64,000 nt of DNA, from contig JAQGBZ010000011.1 of the NCBI GenBank assembly GCA_034687125.1, positions 455,983 to 519,982 on the forward strand. Reading direction: 5' to 3'. Shown one piece after another: positions 24,134 through 36,600 of this stretch. The DNA is from Neelides folsomi. Its lineage: Eukaryota > Arthropoda > Collembola > Neelipleona > Neelidae. A program made the position numbers and the translations under genes. Position 1 is the stretch's first letter. Every line of letters begins with the position of its first letter. The notes under the pieces are model-generated. The model was given only the letters and a program-made list of their open reading frames with translations. It was not told the origin of the DNA and made no database searches.

Positions 24134-27100
24134 TTATGACACTTTGTATAGAGAAAAATCGAATTGATTGATTCGAAATGACGTGTCGTAGACTGCATAT
24201 CCAAGTGGAGAGTCGGCTGATTGTGTAGAAATGTTTCTCATGAGATATCGATCGTGCTATTAAAACAAATTGGGTCAGAAATTACGTCTCAATTACCAGA
24301 AAGTTTATAAAAAATCAGCCAATAAACACAGTTTTAGTTGAGGAATAAGCCATTAAGTAAATAAACTAATAACGCTAATTGTTCGTACCTGGATAGAAAA
24401 TCTCTCATCATCGTCGCTTGTTAAATAAAGCAATTCGAGGTTCAAGGTTGCCCATATCCCTTCCACTGCAAATCTTGAGACTTCTCCGATCCGAAATTCA
24501 ACTCCAGGGTCGAAACGGAAAATTCTTAAGGTGCTTTCCCCATTCTCGTTTTCCTCCATCGATATGATATTTTTCTGATGTTCCTCAAGAAGAAGTGGAA
24601 TTTCACTCGGGCAGGAAAAACTATAATCTTTTTCAAATGAAATCAACTCTTCGAATATTTCATCTTCAATGTTCTCAATTTCAAATGGAGTTGGCTCGCT
24701 TTCGCTCAAATTGTAAATTTCATTCAGGGTCAATTTAGAAGCATATCTGCGCAAATATAAACAATATAATTTAGAGAGCATTAGATAATTAAGATATTAA
24801 GTATTTATAAATTTATATACCTAAAAGCTTTCACGATAAAATCTTGTGTTCCGACAAAGTTTCTACTTTTATTTGATAACTTTCCAGCTTCCTGAATAAA
24901 ATCTGACCGAAAGAATTTGGCCAAATCAATATCATCCGAAACTAAAAATAATTCAAAGCTTTATCGCATGCTTCACATAAATAACATTAAGAATTCCATC
25001 AATTTTAGTAAAAATTGTAAATAATTTATCATGCACGATACGTTAAATTTCCTCACATTTATCTCCTATGATGATGCTCCATGTTTTTGTACAAAACTTT
25101 TCAACTCTCACTGATAAAAGTTTGGAAACATTTTGACTTTCCCCTAAACATTTATTGGCCCATTCCAAATTCACAACTTCATATTTTCTCAAATTGTCAG
25201 CCGACAATGATTGGAATTCATCTCTTGATTCATCATCATTGTCCCCTTTATTGTCTTCATTGCTTTGATTCATTTCAGTCAAATAAGGGAAGTTAAAGGA
25301 AGGGTCTCCTTCATTGTTAGAATTGATGTCATTTCCAATTATATTTTGACTAGCCAGGGGACTCATTTTAAATAAATAATCCTTTCTTGAACTTTCATCA
25401 TCTGCATATTCCTCATCTTCTTCGTTCTCAAGTTCGGATTCTTCCTCGTAATCTCCCATTATTCTGATATAAGTCGAAGAGCCGTCATCGTTCATTTTGC
25501 ATCCACTTGCAATTGAACGCTTTTTGAAATCCCGATTATACTTCATTAAGAGATAAGAGAGACTTCTGTATAACATTCGCTGAAATGTATTCTTTTCTTC
25601 TGTTGTCTTCAAAGATCCGATTTTTGATTTGGATTCGGTGTAAGTCGCCACTTCAACTTGAAAGAGGGGTTTGACTGCACTTAAGAATTTGGCCATTTCA
25701 CATTCACATCTCTTCCTTTTTTCGTCGAATGCATGGTCAAATAATTCATCAAGCCAAGCAGCTTCCTATTTTGAGACCATAATTAGCAATTAAAAATAAT
25801 TAACTTAAATTACCTGATGATGGCATGATGTTTGTTCTTGCATCTCCAATCCTTTGATTTGAATGTAAACAAAGTTCCATCCAGCAGTTACAATTCTCAT
25901 GAAAATAAGTCGATCTTCATAACGTGCCACGAAGCAATTCCCTTCCTCCATTTCTAAAAAATATACTTACTTTTAGACTTATTTACAATAATGACATATA
26001 ATTATATCCAATAGAATTACAATAGAATTAAATATTATCATTCTACTTTACTTTTAATAAGATTGTTAGTATTACTCAAATGAATTTTATGCGCTTTTCT
26101 TATGAATGATTTGGCCAGGGCTGGTCCAATTTGTGAATAAATTGTCCAATCTAAACTTCTGCAGTTATTGGTCCATACAAGTCTCATCTCTCTTTTTGAT
26201 TTTGGAAACCATCTCGCTTTCCAAAATGAACAAGGCCTAGGAAAACTTCCAATAAAAATGGGAAGAGTGAAGAGAGGAATCAACGTTGCTCCCTCCACAA
26301 AACTTGCATATAAAAGAGACGCGATAGAAATTGGCAAGAAGGTCATAGTGCAAACTGAAATCATTATTAAAATTCATATATCATTAATTCAATTAAGTAT
26401 AAAATCATTAAATGGGGAAAAAACTCTATTATTTTTTACCTAAAATGTAGATTTTCTTATCAAAGAGTGAAGTGAGAATTGAAGCGTTGAAAAAAACAAG
26501 CATCATTTTAATATATTTGAGGAACCGCAAAAGCTTCTGTCTCAAAATTGATATAACAAATGCGGAAACGACAAATTCCAAAATGAAATCTTCAGGAGCG
26601 ATTCGAGGCCAAAGAGTCGCAAGAGTCAAATCAACTGATGTATATTTTGGTTCTCTGACTGCAAGAGCAAAAGCTCTAATTGTTAGAGCAAAAATGAAAA
26701 GATTGCTCAACGAATGTTCGTTCATGGTCCTTGGCTTCTGTTCTAAATTGATCGCAACTGTCATCCAAAAATGAATAAGGAAAGTCAAAGAGCCGTCGAT
26801 AATTGTAAATAAAATGAAAAATAATTTTGGCGGAGGTTTTTTCTTGAATAAAATTATATTCCTAATTCCCCAACAGAAGAAACTGATCGAGAACGCAATG
26901 GGCATTAAAATAATTTCATTTTCTTTGTCTACTTCTAAATAAACGGCGAGTAAAACGACGCCTATCGAAATCCCAACTGTTAACACTGGTTTAATTATCT
27001 GTACAATGAAAGACTTTGTAGGCACATCTTCGCAAAGTGAGGACTTCACTTTCATGAGCAATCCTTTAAATTAATATCAATTAATTTTATATCTCTTTAA

Positions 27101-28427
27101 GTGTTATGATAATTGATTATATAAATTATTTGTAATATATTTACCAGCATCTGAAGAAATGATATATCCAGATATACATTCAAGAACAATCACAATTGTG
27201 TAATCTTGGCCTGCTATAAAAACGAATATTGTGCAAAACACCGCTACAATTATTCCAAGAACAGTTCCAAAGTAGAAAAATGAAGGAGTTCCTCCCAAGA
27301 GTTTCAAAATCTGGGTGAAATTCAAAAAGTCACTAATTAACTAATTGTAATACGTTACGTATTTAATCATAAAAGTCATTAAAACATCCTTAACTTTAAG
27401 TAAAAGATATTAAGCTAACCATTTCGAAGAACCAAGGAAAAAATGCATCAAGAGGTGGTAAAAGCCCAAGCACCCAAAGAAATGGCAAAAGAGCCAAACA
27501 AATGTTGAATGGAAAATGGTCAACTCCGTTTTCCGATATTCTAAAGTACACAATGAATAAATCGATTATTTATTTGAAAATCTAATTATGTAGAGTTTAA
27601 CCTGTCCATTAGGAAGAAAGTAGTTCCAATAACAAGAGTGTAAAAAGGACGTTGAAGAAAGTCTTTCTTTCTTATAGGATCGAAAGGAAGTTCAGGTGGA
27701 AGATTGATCACGGCGCTATAGCGGGCCACACACAATGCGAAAATTCCCATCAAGCTGAGTAACCTAGTTGGTCCCTTTATGTTAAAAATATTAAAAGTTT
27801 ATTTCAATTTTCAAATGATTGATTTTTCATTATTATTTCAATATATAACAACGGACTTCTCTTGTGATGATTGGTGTTGAAAGTGCAAAAGAAAGGGCTG
27901 AACAAATTATGGCCAAAATATGTAAAACTCCAGCCGTAACATTTGGAGCAATGAACACCCAAGTCGATGATTTGAAACATCCTTCATTTTCAACCTTTTT
28001 AATTCAAATTTATAATCAAAATTAAACTGGAATTTAGATTCCAATGTACTTTAATTTATGTATCATACTTTGTTAACTACTTTAGTAAATTGTAAAAATT
28101 AACCTCATCTTCTTCTCCAAGAAAATTATCAGGTTCAGCAGGAGATACGTGAACTCTTTGGCCGCGTTTGAAAAGAAAAACAGCAATGTTGAGTGAAATG
28201 TCAACAAGGAAAATGCTAAGGCCGACCACGACAACTTCCCAATTCCCATTATAAGGAATCTCTGTGTAATGAACAAGTGATAGGAGGAGAGCAGGGAGAA
28301 TAAAAATGACCAATTGGATACAAATGTAAATAGGAGCTGAGAAGAGTCTTGGACCCCCGAGGAATGTTTGGAATAGTCGCTTAAGCGCAAAACACTTCTT
28401 GTACTCGCTAATGAGTGGAGGACTCAT
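24134..28427 (-). CDS. PCNX4: Pecanex-like protein 4, multipass membrane protein
   Basis: Twelve minus-strand exons, 28104-28427, 27857-27994, 27602-27774, 27420-27540, 27145-27310, 26440-27063, 26052-26354, 25814-25953, 25057-25765, 24821-24941, 24389-24746 and 24134-24256, give 1099 aa (human 1172). The N-terminus has the family signature ALKRLFQTFLGGPRL. The first half contains many membrane segments, in the pattern of the pecanex family. Then come the family motifs FTLPIFIGSFPRPCSFW and ARYEDRLIF...YIQIKGLEMQEQ. A large acidic loop follows (in exon 9, with runs of Glu/Asp). The soluble C-terminal domain includes DERFSIQHDRYLMRN. The exon 2 donor (GAA/GTCCGT) is non-consensus but is the only one that keeps the frame. 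The cellular function of PCNX4 is poorly known. Its start is 598 nt from that of DRC5 on the opposite strand. Confidence 0.9.
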
Positions 28428-29025
28428 TGTAAATATTAAAGACTTTTACTACGCGCGAAGAGAAGTGTTAAGGTTCCGTGGCCTGAAACTCGACTGAATC
28501 TTCAACCATGTTAAAAGTAGGGATTATATAAAATGCTAAAAATACGGAGAATCGATTCTTTGTCCTTTTCTCCGGAGATCCTCCAGCAGATTCGAGGCTG
28601 GGGCATGAGAGCCACCAGCTTCCCAAGGTCCTTAATCAACTATTGCCTCAATACACGTCCTGATGTTGACGGCTCGTCACCGTAGGAACGGGCTTTTACA
28701 GGGCTCCGTGTGAGACTCCACACGGCTCTGGATCCATTATTCATCTTTCATAATTTAACCATGTTGGAATAATGTAGTAGTAGTTTCAACTTCCTCTCTG
28801 CCATACAAATAGTTATGTACACAAATAATGCATTAATCTTTTAGCATACATACATCAAATTAAGTTAAACGAGAGTAAGTTAAAAATTCAACAGGGAAAA
28901 TTAATTATTAATTGGTATCATTGTAAGTTAAGATTATGATTGGTCAAGTTCAAAATTTCAAGTGAGTTAATTAAGCATTAGATAATTAAATTATTAAGTA
29001 AAGTTAAATTGGACAAATACTCACC
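28428..29025. promoter_or_regulatory. Head-to-head intergenic region between PCNX4 and DRC5, with a structured GC-richer block
   Basis: No protein ORF is present. From about 28545 to 28735 the sequence is richer in G+C than its surroundings. It contains hairpins CGGAGAA/TTCTCCG (28545-28551 with 28568-28574) and CCGTGTG/CACACGG (28706-28712 with 28719-28725). A TATATAAAA at 28525-28533 lies about 20 nt upstream of the block on the plus strand. It may be a promoter, a 5' UTR or a small structured RNA gene. I could not match it to U snRNAs, RNase P/MRP or SRP RNA. Confidence 0.35.
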
Positions 29026-31694
29026 ATGAAGATTCCTCACACAATCCCTAAAATCATCCTTCGGACCTTTGAAGGGGAAAAAACAAAGAAAGAGTTAAAA
29101 AAGCAATATCGTGGAAGAGCCCTCAGATCAGAAGATACAACATGGGACAAGACAGTTCCACCAACGTTGAAGCAACTTTGTGTTGATGTCGTTGTTAAAG
29201 AATACGTTTTCCTGGTCAAGTTCACAGAGGAGCTCAACAGACTAGGGAAAGAGAAATACGAAGATGATTACAATCAATGGCAGGCGGATTTGGCTGAATA
29301 TGAACGAAGGAGAATGAGCTATGAAGAGAAGTAAGGGAAATTTTTATGGGAATACCCATACTAAATATTTACTACATGTAATTCTATTCCACGGTAGTGT
29401 TACCTTTCTTTGACTTTGGGTAGATTGGAAGAACAACTTGCTTGGCAAAGAGAATACCTTGTACTGGGAAATCCAGATGACCCGGATGACAAAGATGAAG
29501 ATACAGACTCTGACAATGATGATGATTTTAGAAAGCAATTTGAAAAGCCTGTTCCTGTTTCAGACAATGTAAAACTATCCAAAATTAACATTTTTAATTA
29601 AAAAGCAATTTAAATAAACGTACAATTAATTAACTATTATAGTATTAATATTGAAATTGTCAACTTTGTTACTGTTTTGTTAATTTGTTAATGTTTTGCA
29701 TGATTAATTGGTCAATTTTAGTTTGGCGAGTATGTGGCCATCAAGAATGTTTTAGACAGACTGGATGATGTGGACAGGATTGATGTGATCGAGGAACTTG
29801 ATGTTAAAGAGATTCCGCTCTTTATTGCAATCGATACAATACCAGATGAACATTACTGGGAACGGGCAGTGAAAGATCGATGGCCGGTAGAACTTTTATT
29901 ATCTCTTTACTCATGTTGTTGATCTGCACTATGACAAATTGCAGAGTTTGGATCCATACGACCACGACAACTCCTGGAGGCAACTCTACTTGGAAAGGCA
30001 TTTATGGGAATGCATTGAAACTTTCCATCCTTTTGAAGATGGAATGCTTTCTCTTATTGAGCAAGCTGATTTGGTCGCTGGATTAACCAAAACTTTGGTC
30101 GTTGAATCTATCATACCTTATTGTTACGGAGTTTTGAGAGAATCTCTTGTCCATGTTCCACATAGAGCGTATGGCCATATTTTATGATTTTAAATTTTAA
30201 CATAAATTGTACTTAACATAGCTATCATACATATTTCGAAGCTAAATGAAGTTAAAGCAATGTCTAAAGGTAAATTGTTCATTTCAGAGATGAAGAGAAA
30301 ATTGGTGAGGAAGACGAAGGGTATGATGCTCCTGTGGAAGGCGAAGATATTTCTAACAAAGAACCAAATACAAATATAAAGAAAAGGGCCCAAGCTCGAC
30401 CAAAACCACCACCACCGAGAGTGAGGAAACCTTTGGGAGGTGAGGAAGAAGAAGCTGACAAACTTTTATTGGAAATCAAAGCTAAACTCGAGGAATCAGA
30501 ACTTGAAGAAGAAGTTGTTGAAGCTATTGAAGATGATTACCAAGAGGAAGAGGAAGAAGAAATGAAAGAATTTGCCAGGGACTCAAGTCATTTGGATCTT
30601 TCTCTTGTCCTCCCAATACTCAAGAATCTCAAAAAGTTTACAATTGTTTATGAAATGGTTGAAACTGGAATGGAATACGAGCCTCGATTTTTCAAATTCA
30701 CTGACAAAGATTGCATAATCCTCGCTAGAGGTAAGAAAAACAAAATAGCTTTATTATATAACTAACAAGTAGAATTTTAAATACTATTAATAATTAAAAC
30801 TTTTAATTCTTTTATTCAGCTTTAAGCAGTTGTCCTTCCATTGAAATATTTGAATTTACCCGAAGTCAAATGAACGCAGAACAATGCAAAGTATTAGTAA
30901 AAGAAGGATTGCTCAATATGCCACATTTAAAAGTTCTCAACTTGTCTTATCAAAATATAAGAAACGCAGGTCAGATATAAATCCAAATTATATGTGATAA
31001 AATTGATATTTGTAAAAACGCGAATTGAATGAAGGACATTTTAGGAGCAAAGGCGATAGCAAGACTGATAACAGATCAATCCTCAAGGGTTTGCCACACT
31101 CTCCAAACATTGATAATGGCCAGGAACAAAATTAAGAATAAAGGAGCCAAAGCCCTGGCATATGCTCTCACACTCAATAAACATCTAGCAGAGTTGGACA
31201 TTCGTCTCAATATGATTGAAGACAGAGGAGGTTCGGATTTTGGCCATGCTTTGGTCAAGAATGGAGCAATCAGATCTCTCAATCTTGCTGCAAATCGACT
31301 CACAGAGAAAACAGCTTATGTGTTAGGAAAAATGCTCAAACACAATAAGACCCTCCTTGAACTTGACATCAGTTCTAATGATTTGGAACGGAAGGGTGGA
31401 GAATATATTGTACGTGGAGTGAGAGTGAATAAAAATATTCTCAAGGTTGATCTTCGACTCACAAAAGTTGGACTTGACTATGAGTACGATGTTGACAACT
31501 TTGTGAAAAAGAATCAGTTCAAACACAACTTTTCCCTTCTTTTACGGGAGCGAACTTTCCCTTCGATTGCTGAGAGCCAGGTGTTTGAAGAAGTTGAAGA
31601 GGAAGAAGTGGAGGAAGACATTAATCCGGAAATGGACGCAGAAGAAGAGCACGGATCAGAAAGTGACGATTATGACGACGTTGATGAACTTTGA
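29026..31694 (+). CDS. DRC5: Dynein regulatory complex subunit 5 (TCTE1), leucine-rich repeat protein
   Basis: Seven exons, 29026-29330, 29424-29568, 29722-29886, 29945-30168, 30288-30730, 30820-30969 and 31045-31694, give 693 aa (human TCTE1 501). DRC5 is part of the nexin-dynein regulatory complex that links outer doublets and regulates dynein in motile axonemes. Family landmarks are TIPDEHYWERAVKDRWP, NSWRQLYLERHLWECI, the DLVAGL segment, then GMEYEPRFFKFTDKDC. Leucine-rich repeats follow: LKVLNLSYQNI, LQTLIMARNKIKNKGAKAL, LAELDIRLNMIEDRGG, IRSLNLAANRL and LLELDISSNDLERKGG. The extra length comes from an acidic insert (exon 2), a proline and Glu-rich stretch in exon 5 and an acidic tail. 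Intron 3 (29887-29944) is only 58 nt; splicing it restores family spacing exactly (nine residues between RWP and SW). Confidence 0.9.
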
Positions 31695-32193
31695 TTCTAT
31701 AACTTATTTTTTACCCTGTTCGTGTTTAAGTATTTCGATCAAAATTGTATGCGACTTCCTGTTTAAAGTATTAAATTAAATTGATAAGTATTCTTATATG
31801 ATCTATAAAGATTGACATTCTTTTTATCAAGATTAATTTAATTAGTAATCATTTAATCATATATCACGAAGTTTCAAACATTTAAAAGGTTGCTGACATG
31901 TTCGAGATTTGGTTGAAACGTTTTGGGGAATTTGAGATCCCGATTAAATAAGGGTATAAAACGGCAGTCCCGTGGCGCATTTACCCTAAAATTTTCATCT
32001 TCATCTTCTCATTTTCACACTTCACTTTTGGTTTCGGTCTTTTCGGTTCGGTTCGGCTTTCTCGGATTTCCACTTGCAATATATTTATTTCTTCCTGCTT
32101 AATTCTTTAAACTAGTTTAAATCTATTACAATGTTGAAGACAGTTACACATTTTTATATCAAATAATCTAAGATTTCAAAACATGGGTATAAA
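31695..32193. promoter_or_regulatory. DRC5 3' end and PIGH promoter region with TATA box
   Basis: A TATAAAA at 31955-31961 in GC-richer context suggests a PIGH start site near 31985. A pyrimidine-rich leader with CTTTTCGGTTCGGTTCGG-type short repeats follows. A short upstream ORF begins at 32183 and overlaps the PIGH start. No other gene is seen. Confidence 0.45.
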
Positions 32194-33189
32194 ATGGAGA
32201 CAAATGTTTATGGACAACGGATAAAACTCCATTTTAGTAAGCTGTCAATTAGATCTCCTCATTGTGCAGAAATTGGGAGGTTGAGTGCGAAATCTCCAGT
32301 CAGTAAACCTCCGTTGATTACCACACGGTCTGAAAGTCAATTATTGAAACGAAATTCCGGAATTGATGAACCAGTCAAGTTCAAGCAATTTACTGCAGAA
32401 ATATATCATGACGTCTTTTCTGAAATAATAGTTCGAGTTGTGATCATTTTCTGCATCGTTTTTTATATTTCCTCTTTCTACAATTTACAATTTTACTCTC
32501 CGCTGACGTTTATAATCGCACCTTTACTTATCCTCTTTTACAACTTAAGATTTACTGTCACAAGTGGTAAGAAACTAAAAAATTAATAAAATGAAATTTG
32601 GATTTTTATAAAATATCTAAGTATATATTAAGATATATATTAATTTTATTTAATGTTTATTGTCATTTTGAATTGCAGAAGATTTAATCATTGTTCCGTC
32701 TAGTGGTGTTCAAATAGTTCAAAAGACTTTTCTCGGTGGTATTTTATCTGTAAAATTTATCCTTGAGTCTGAAATAAAAGCGATCGTGATCAACGAAACA
32801 ATTAAAAGGGTTCGTTAAAATTGTTTAACCCATGCCTTGTACTGATTAGACTTATTAAATTGATATAATATAAATAATATACTTTTATTGAAAATAGATG
32901 CATTATTGTCAAAATAATCATTTTATAATAAATATTTTTAACAGCAAAGAGTTATACCTTACTTGGCTTTAATACTTTGGAATAAAACTTCTGATGGCGC
33001 CGAGATTGTTCCTATATTTAAAGTATATTTCCGATATTTTTACAATTTTTTATAATTTATAAAATATACCATAATACCGAACCGTATTTTTAAATATATG
33101 TCAAATACAATAATCATATATTCTGTTAATAGAAAACGCTTCCTCGATTGACGAGCCTCCAGTATATTTACCAAGAAATTACAACTTAA
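32194..33189 (+). CDS. PIGH: GPI-GlcNAc transferase subunit H
   Basis: Four exons, 32194-32566, 32679-32809, 32945-33022 and 33133-33189, give 212 aa (human 188). PIG-H is a subunit of the ER membrane enzyme that transfers GlcNAc from UDP-GlcNAc to phosphatidylinositol, the first step of GPI-anchor synthesis. Two hydrophobic segments at residues about 79-95 and 103-118 form the membrane hairpin. The PIG-H domain follows: EDLIVIPSSGVQIVQKTFLG, the signature IKAIVINETIKRQRVIPYLA, and VPIFKKTLPRLTSLQYIYQE. The N-terminal 60 residues are longer than in vertebrates. The start at 32194 is overlapped by a 13-codon upstream ORF beginning at 32183. This may lower translation or shift initiation. Confidence 0.93.
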
Positions 33190-33656
33190 CAATGGAACTT
33201 TTGAAATGAATTTCTCTCGTCTTCCATGCTCAAATAATATATTTATAACTTGTGTTACTCTACATGTAGTACAGTCTGTACAGTACAGCGAGTTACACTA
33301 TAAATTATGTTTGTTAATCCATACTTACATTTAAAATTTTATTCACAAATACATACACTTAAATAATGTTTAATACTGTTTCAGCCTTGATGTATCATTT
33401 ACGAACAAATTAAACTTATTTATTGATTAAAAATATATTTATCAATTCAATATTTTCTATATTAGATTTATTTCTTATATCCAATCACTAAAAGCCTGAA
33501 GGATCATAGTCGACATCTCAAGGTACACATAAATTATATTTAATCAAATCAAACTAAGGTAACGAAGATCTATCAATTCACTTTTACTCTTTCTTTACCA
33601 TGATATATTTTATTCTTTTGGGGATCGAGTTATGACGTAAAAACCCCTGAGAAATT
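33190..33656. other. AT-rich spacer between PIGH and the CFAP44-like gene
   Basis: No coding exon and in particular no WD-repeat coding sequence is visible here. It must hold the PIGH 3' UTR and the promoter of the next gene. Confidence 0.5.
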
Positions 33657-36600
33657 ATGGATCCAAATGAATACGGAAATGATATTGAAGAAGAGACCGA
33701 AGTTGAAGATATTCAAAACAATCAAATCCCGGTTCCTCTCCCATTACCTGAGGAAGAAGAAGAATATGTTAACACAATTGAAGAAGAGGAATATGTCAAC
33801 TCAATTGAAGAAGTCGTATATTCTCAAGAATCTTACGATGAAGATTTTGGCGAAGAAGAAAGTGAGATGGAAGGAGAACGATCTATTGTAGCTGTAATAG
33901 AACCTGTGAAAGAACCAGAGAATACTGAATCGCAACCAGAGAAGGGATCACCAACGAAGTCTACTGTACCAGAACCTGAAGAAGTCGGAGAAGGCAAGTA
34001 CAAAAATTTTTTATATATAAACAGAGTGTCATGTGCATCAGTTTTTAATATTGAATATAATCTTTTTATTTTTTATGTTTTACTTTTTATTCATTTGGTA
34101 TGCTTGTCGTTTTTTAATGTAGGAGAGGGTGCCAACGTGGATCTTGGGCTTGACTTGGACACTTATGATGAAGAATATGGAGAAGACGAAGATGATGAGG
34201 AGAAGAAGATCAAGATTAAACCAATTGAGAAAAAGGAAGAAGTGGCTAAAAAACTGATTGATTTTCAACTTGTGCGGCGAAAAAAGCGAAAAGCCTTAGA
34301 AAAGAACAAAATCCCAAGAGAAGAAATGGAAAAGGAGCTTATTAGAGAAAAAGTCCGTCAAACTAAAGCGAGATATTTGAGTCTCAAACTGAGGTTGGTT
34401 TTACTTATTTATTACGTAATTAAGCATATTTATTTTTAATATTTCTAGTGAATCTGTAATGAATAGGCTATAAAGATTTACTAGAAAATGATAATTTAAT
34501 TTGTATGACTTTTATATCTGATCATTTTTACTATTTTAAAGGAATATGGAATTACCTAAAGCTTTTCAAATACCCAAAAAAGGAATGGAAATTGATCCAG
34601 GAGTGAGAAAGGCATTGAGAGACAGCGTGGACGAAGCGATCAATGAAGTTTATATGAAGCAAGAGTGGGATGGAGCTCGAACGATTTTGGGTGTTCGAAA
34701 GATCGAAAATGCCTATTTTAAGGACATTGAGACTCTCAACGTCGTCGTTAAAGACATATGCCACACAGTTGAAGTTCGGTCTTTACGAACCAAACTCCTC
34801 ACTAATGAATTCTTTGATATAACGGAGAAAAACATGTTCTTGATGGCCGAAGAAATTGATTTCCTTGGTGGGATTTTTAACCAATCTAAAAAAGGCGAAG
34901 ATCGAAAGCCAGTGACAGTCAGGCGGATTTATGCTAAAGATCTCATTGGAGACTATCAGAGTAAAAAGTACGACCACCACACGCTTCAATTAATACAAAG
35001 ACTTGAAAAGCGGCTTTCGAAAAAATATGAACGTGAATTAAAGGTTAGTTTAAACTTTAAACATTAGATTTAATGTAAGGTTAAAAAATCTTTTTACAGT
35101 TTGCTGAACATCATTTAATAAATATTTAAAATGTTTTTCTAATCTTTATTTAGTGGTCTAAATTGTTTGCGGAAAAAGTAGACGACTCATATGAAGCACC
35201 TGAAGATATTGCAGCAATTGAATGCTCTAAAGAGAATTTAGGCGATTATAAATTGAAAAGCTGTGACGAATATACTGGAGAAAAATCATCAACGTGCCGT
35301 AAACGTCAAAAAATTATCGACATAAAAGAAAAGGTCTGTAAAAACGGCAAGAATGCGAAATTCTTATTTGTTACTTTTACTTTATTTTAATCTTACAAAA
35401 AATTATTATTTCAGATTCACGCCAAAGTTAAGAAATTCAATGATTCTCTCATTGATCTTCGTGAATTGAAATACGATGTTTTACGAGAGTGTCAGGAAAT
35501 ATCTCTTGAGATCATCGAAGTACAAAAAAGCCTTCCTGAGAGCGCGAGACAAATTATTCCACCCATTTACGAATTTGATCCAGACGAAGAACCAGAAAAG
35601 TTCTTTGAAATCACGAAAGAAGACATTGATAAACGCGTGGAACTAATGGTGAAAGAAGCCGGGATTAACGAAAACAATTCCGTTAAGGTAAATAAGAAAC
35701 AATTAAATTTATATTTAACTTAAATTATCTTAATTTGATCTTAATTCTTATAAAGACTCCAGTTGAAGGAGACGGAGCAAAAGTCGCGACTGAACAAGTG
35801 CTTTTATATGACAAAAATATGAAACCTCCTCAAGAAGCTCAAGTTCTTGCTATGAAAGATTTGCCAAAAATTGATGGTGTGAACATGGCCACTTTCAAAG
35901 CACGAGCAGCTTTTTATGAACCAAAATCTAATTTGGCGAGAGAACGAATGAAGAAGAGACTCAAATTCTATTTAACCAAACAATCGAAATTATTCGAAAA
36001 GCTAAATATTCTCATTGCTTCATTTGAAAAGAGGGTCGTTGAGCTTTTGGTGGAGAGGTCAGAAGTTGCTTTAGATCTTAAAATGATGTCAATTCGATTC
36101 CTCGTGTATATCAAGGAATTGGAAGTTTTCAAAGATTTTGATCTCATTGAAAAGAAAGTTCTTGAGAGGTTCAAAGCTCAACAGGCAGAAACTGCTACTG
36201 TCAAAGAAAAGGTGAAGACACTGAATTGATTTAACAACTTTATTTCCAAATTCGTACTTTTTATTTAATTTATCGACATTGACATTGACAGTGTCTAAAA
36301 ACGTTAATTTTATTGTTCATCGATACAATTTTCCTTTTTGAAAAATCGAATTAAAAATCCGTTCATTGTTTAGTTGGACCGTGTGAAAAGAAGACTTGAC
36401 CGAAGCAAAGAAGATTATGACAAAATTGGAGATATTGTTTCCGAACTTGAAAAGGAAGTTGGATTTATTATTTCAGAAAAACCCAAATTTAGCGACTATT
36501 TATGGAAAGTTTATAGGAAAAAAATCAGACTTGAAAATGGTAAGTTAACAAATTTTGAATATTCATTTCTTATCTTATAATTATTTATCGTTATTATATG

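Noticed and set aside
26472-26774. 100-codon plus-strand ORF
   Set aside because: Antisense shadow of PCNX4 exon 6.
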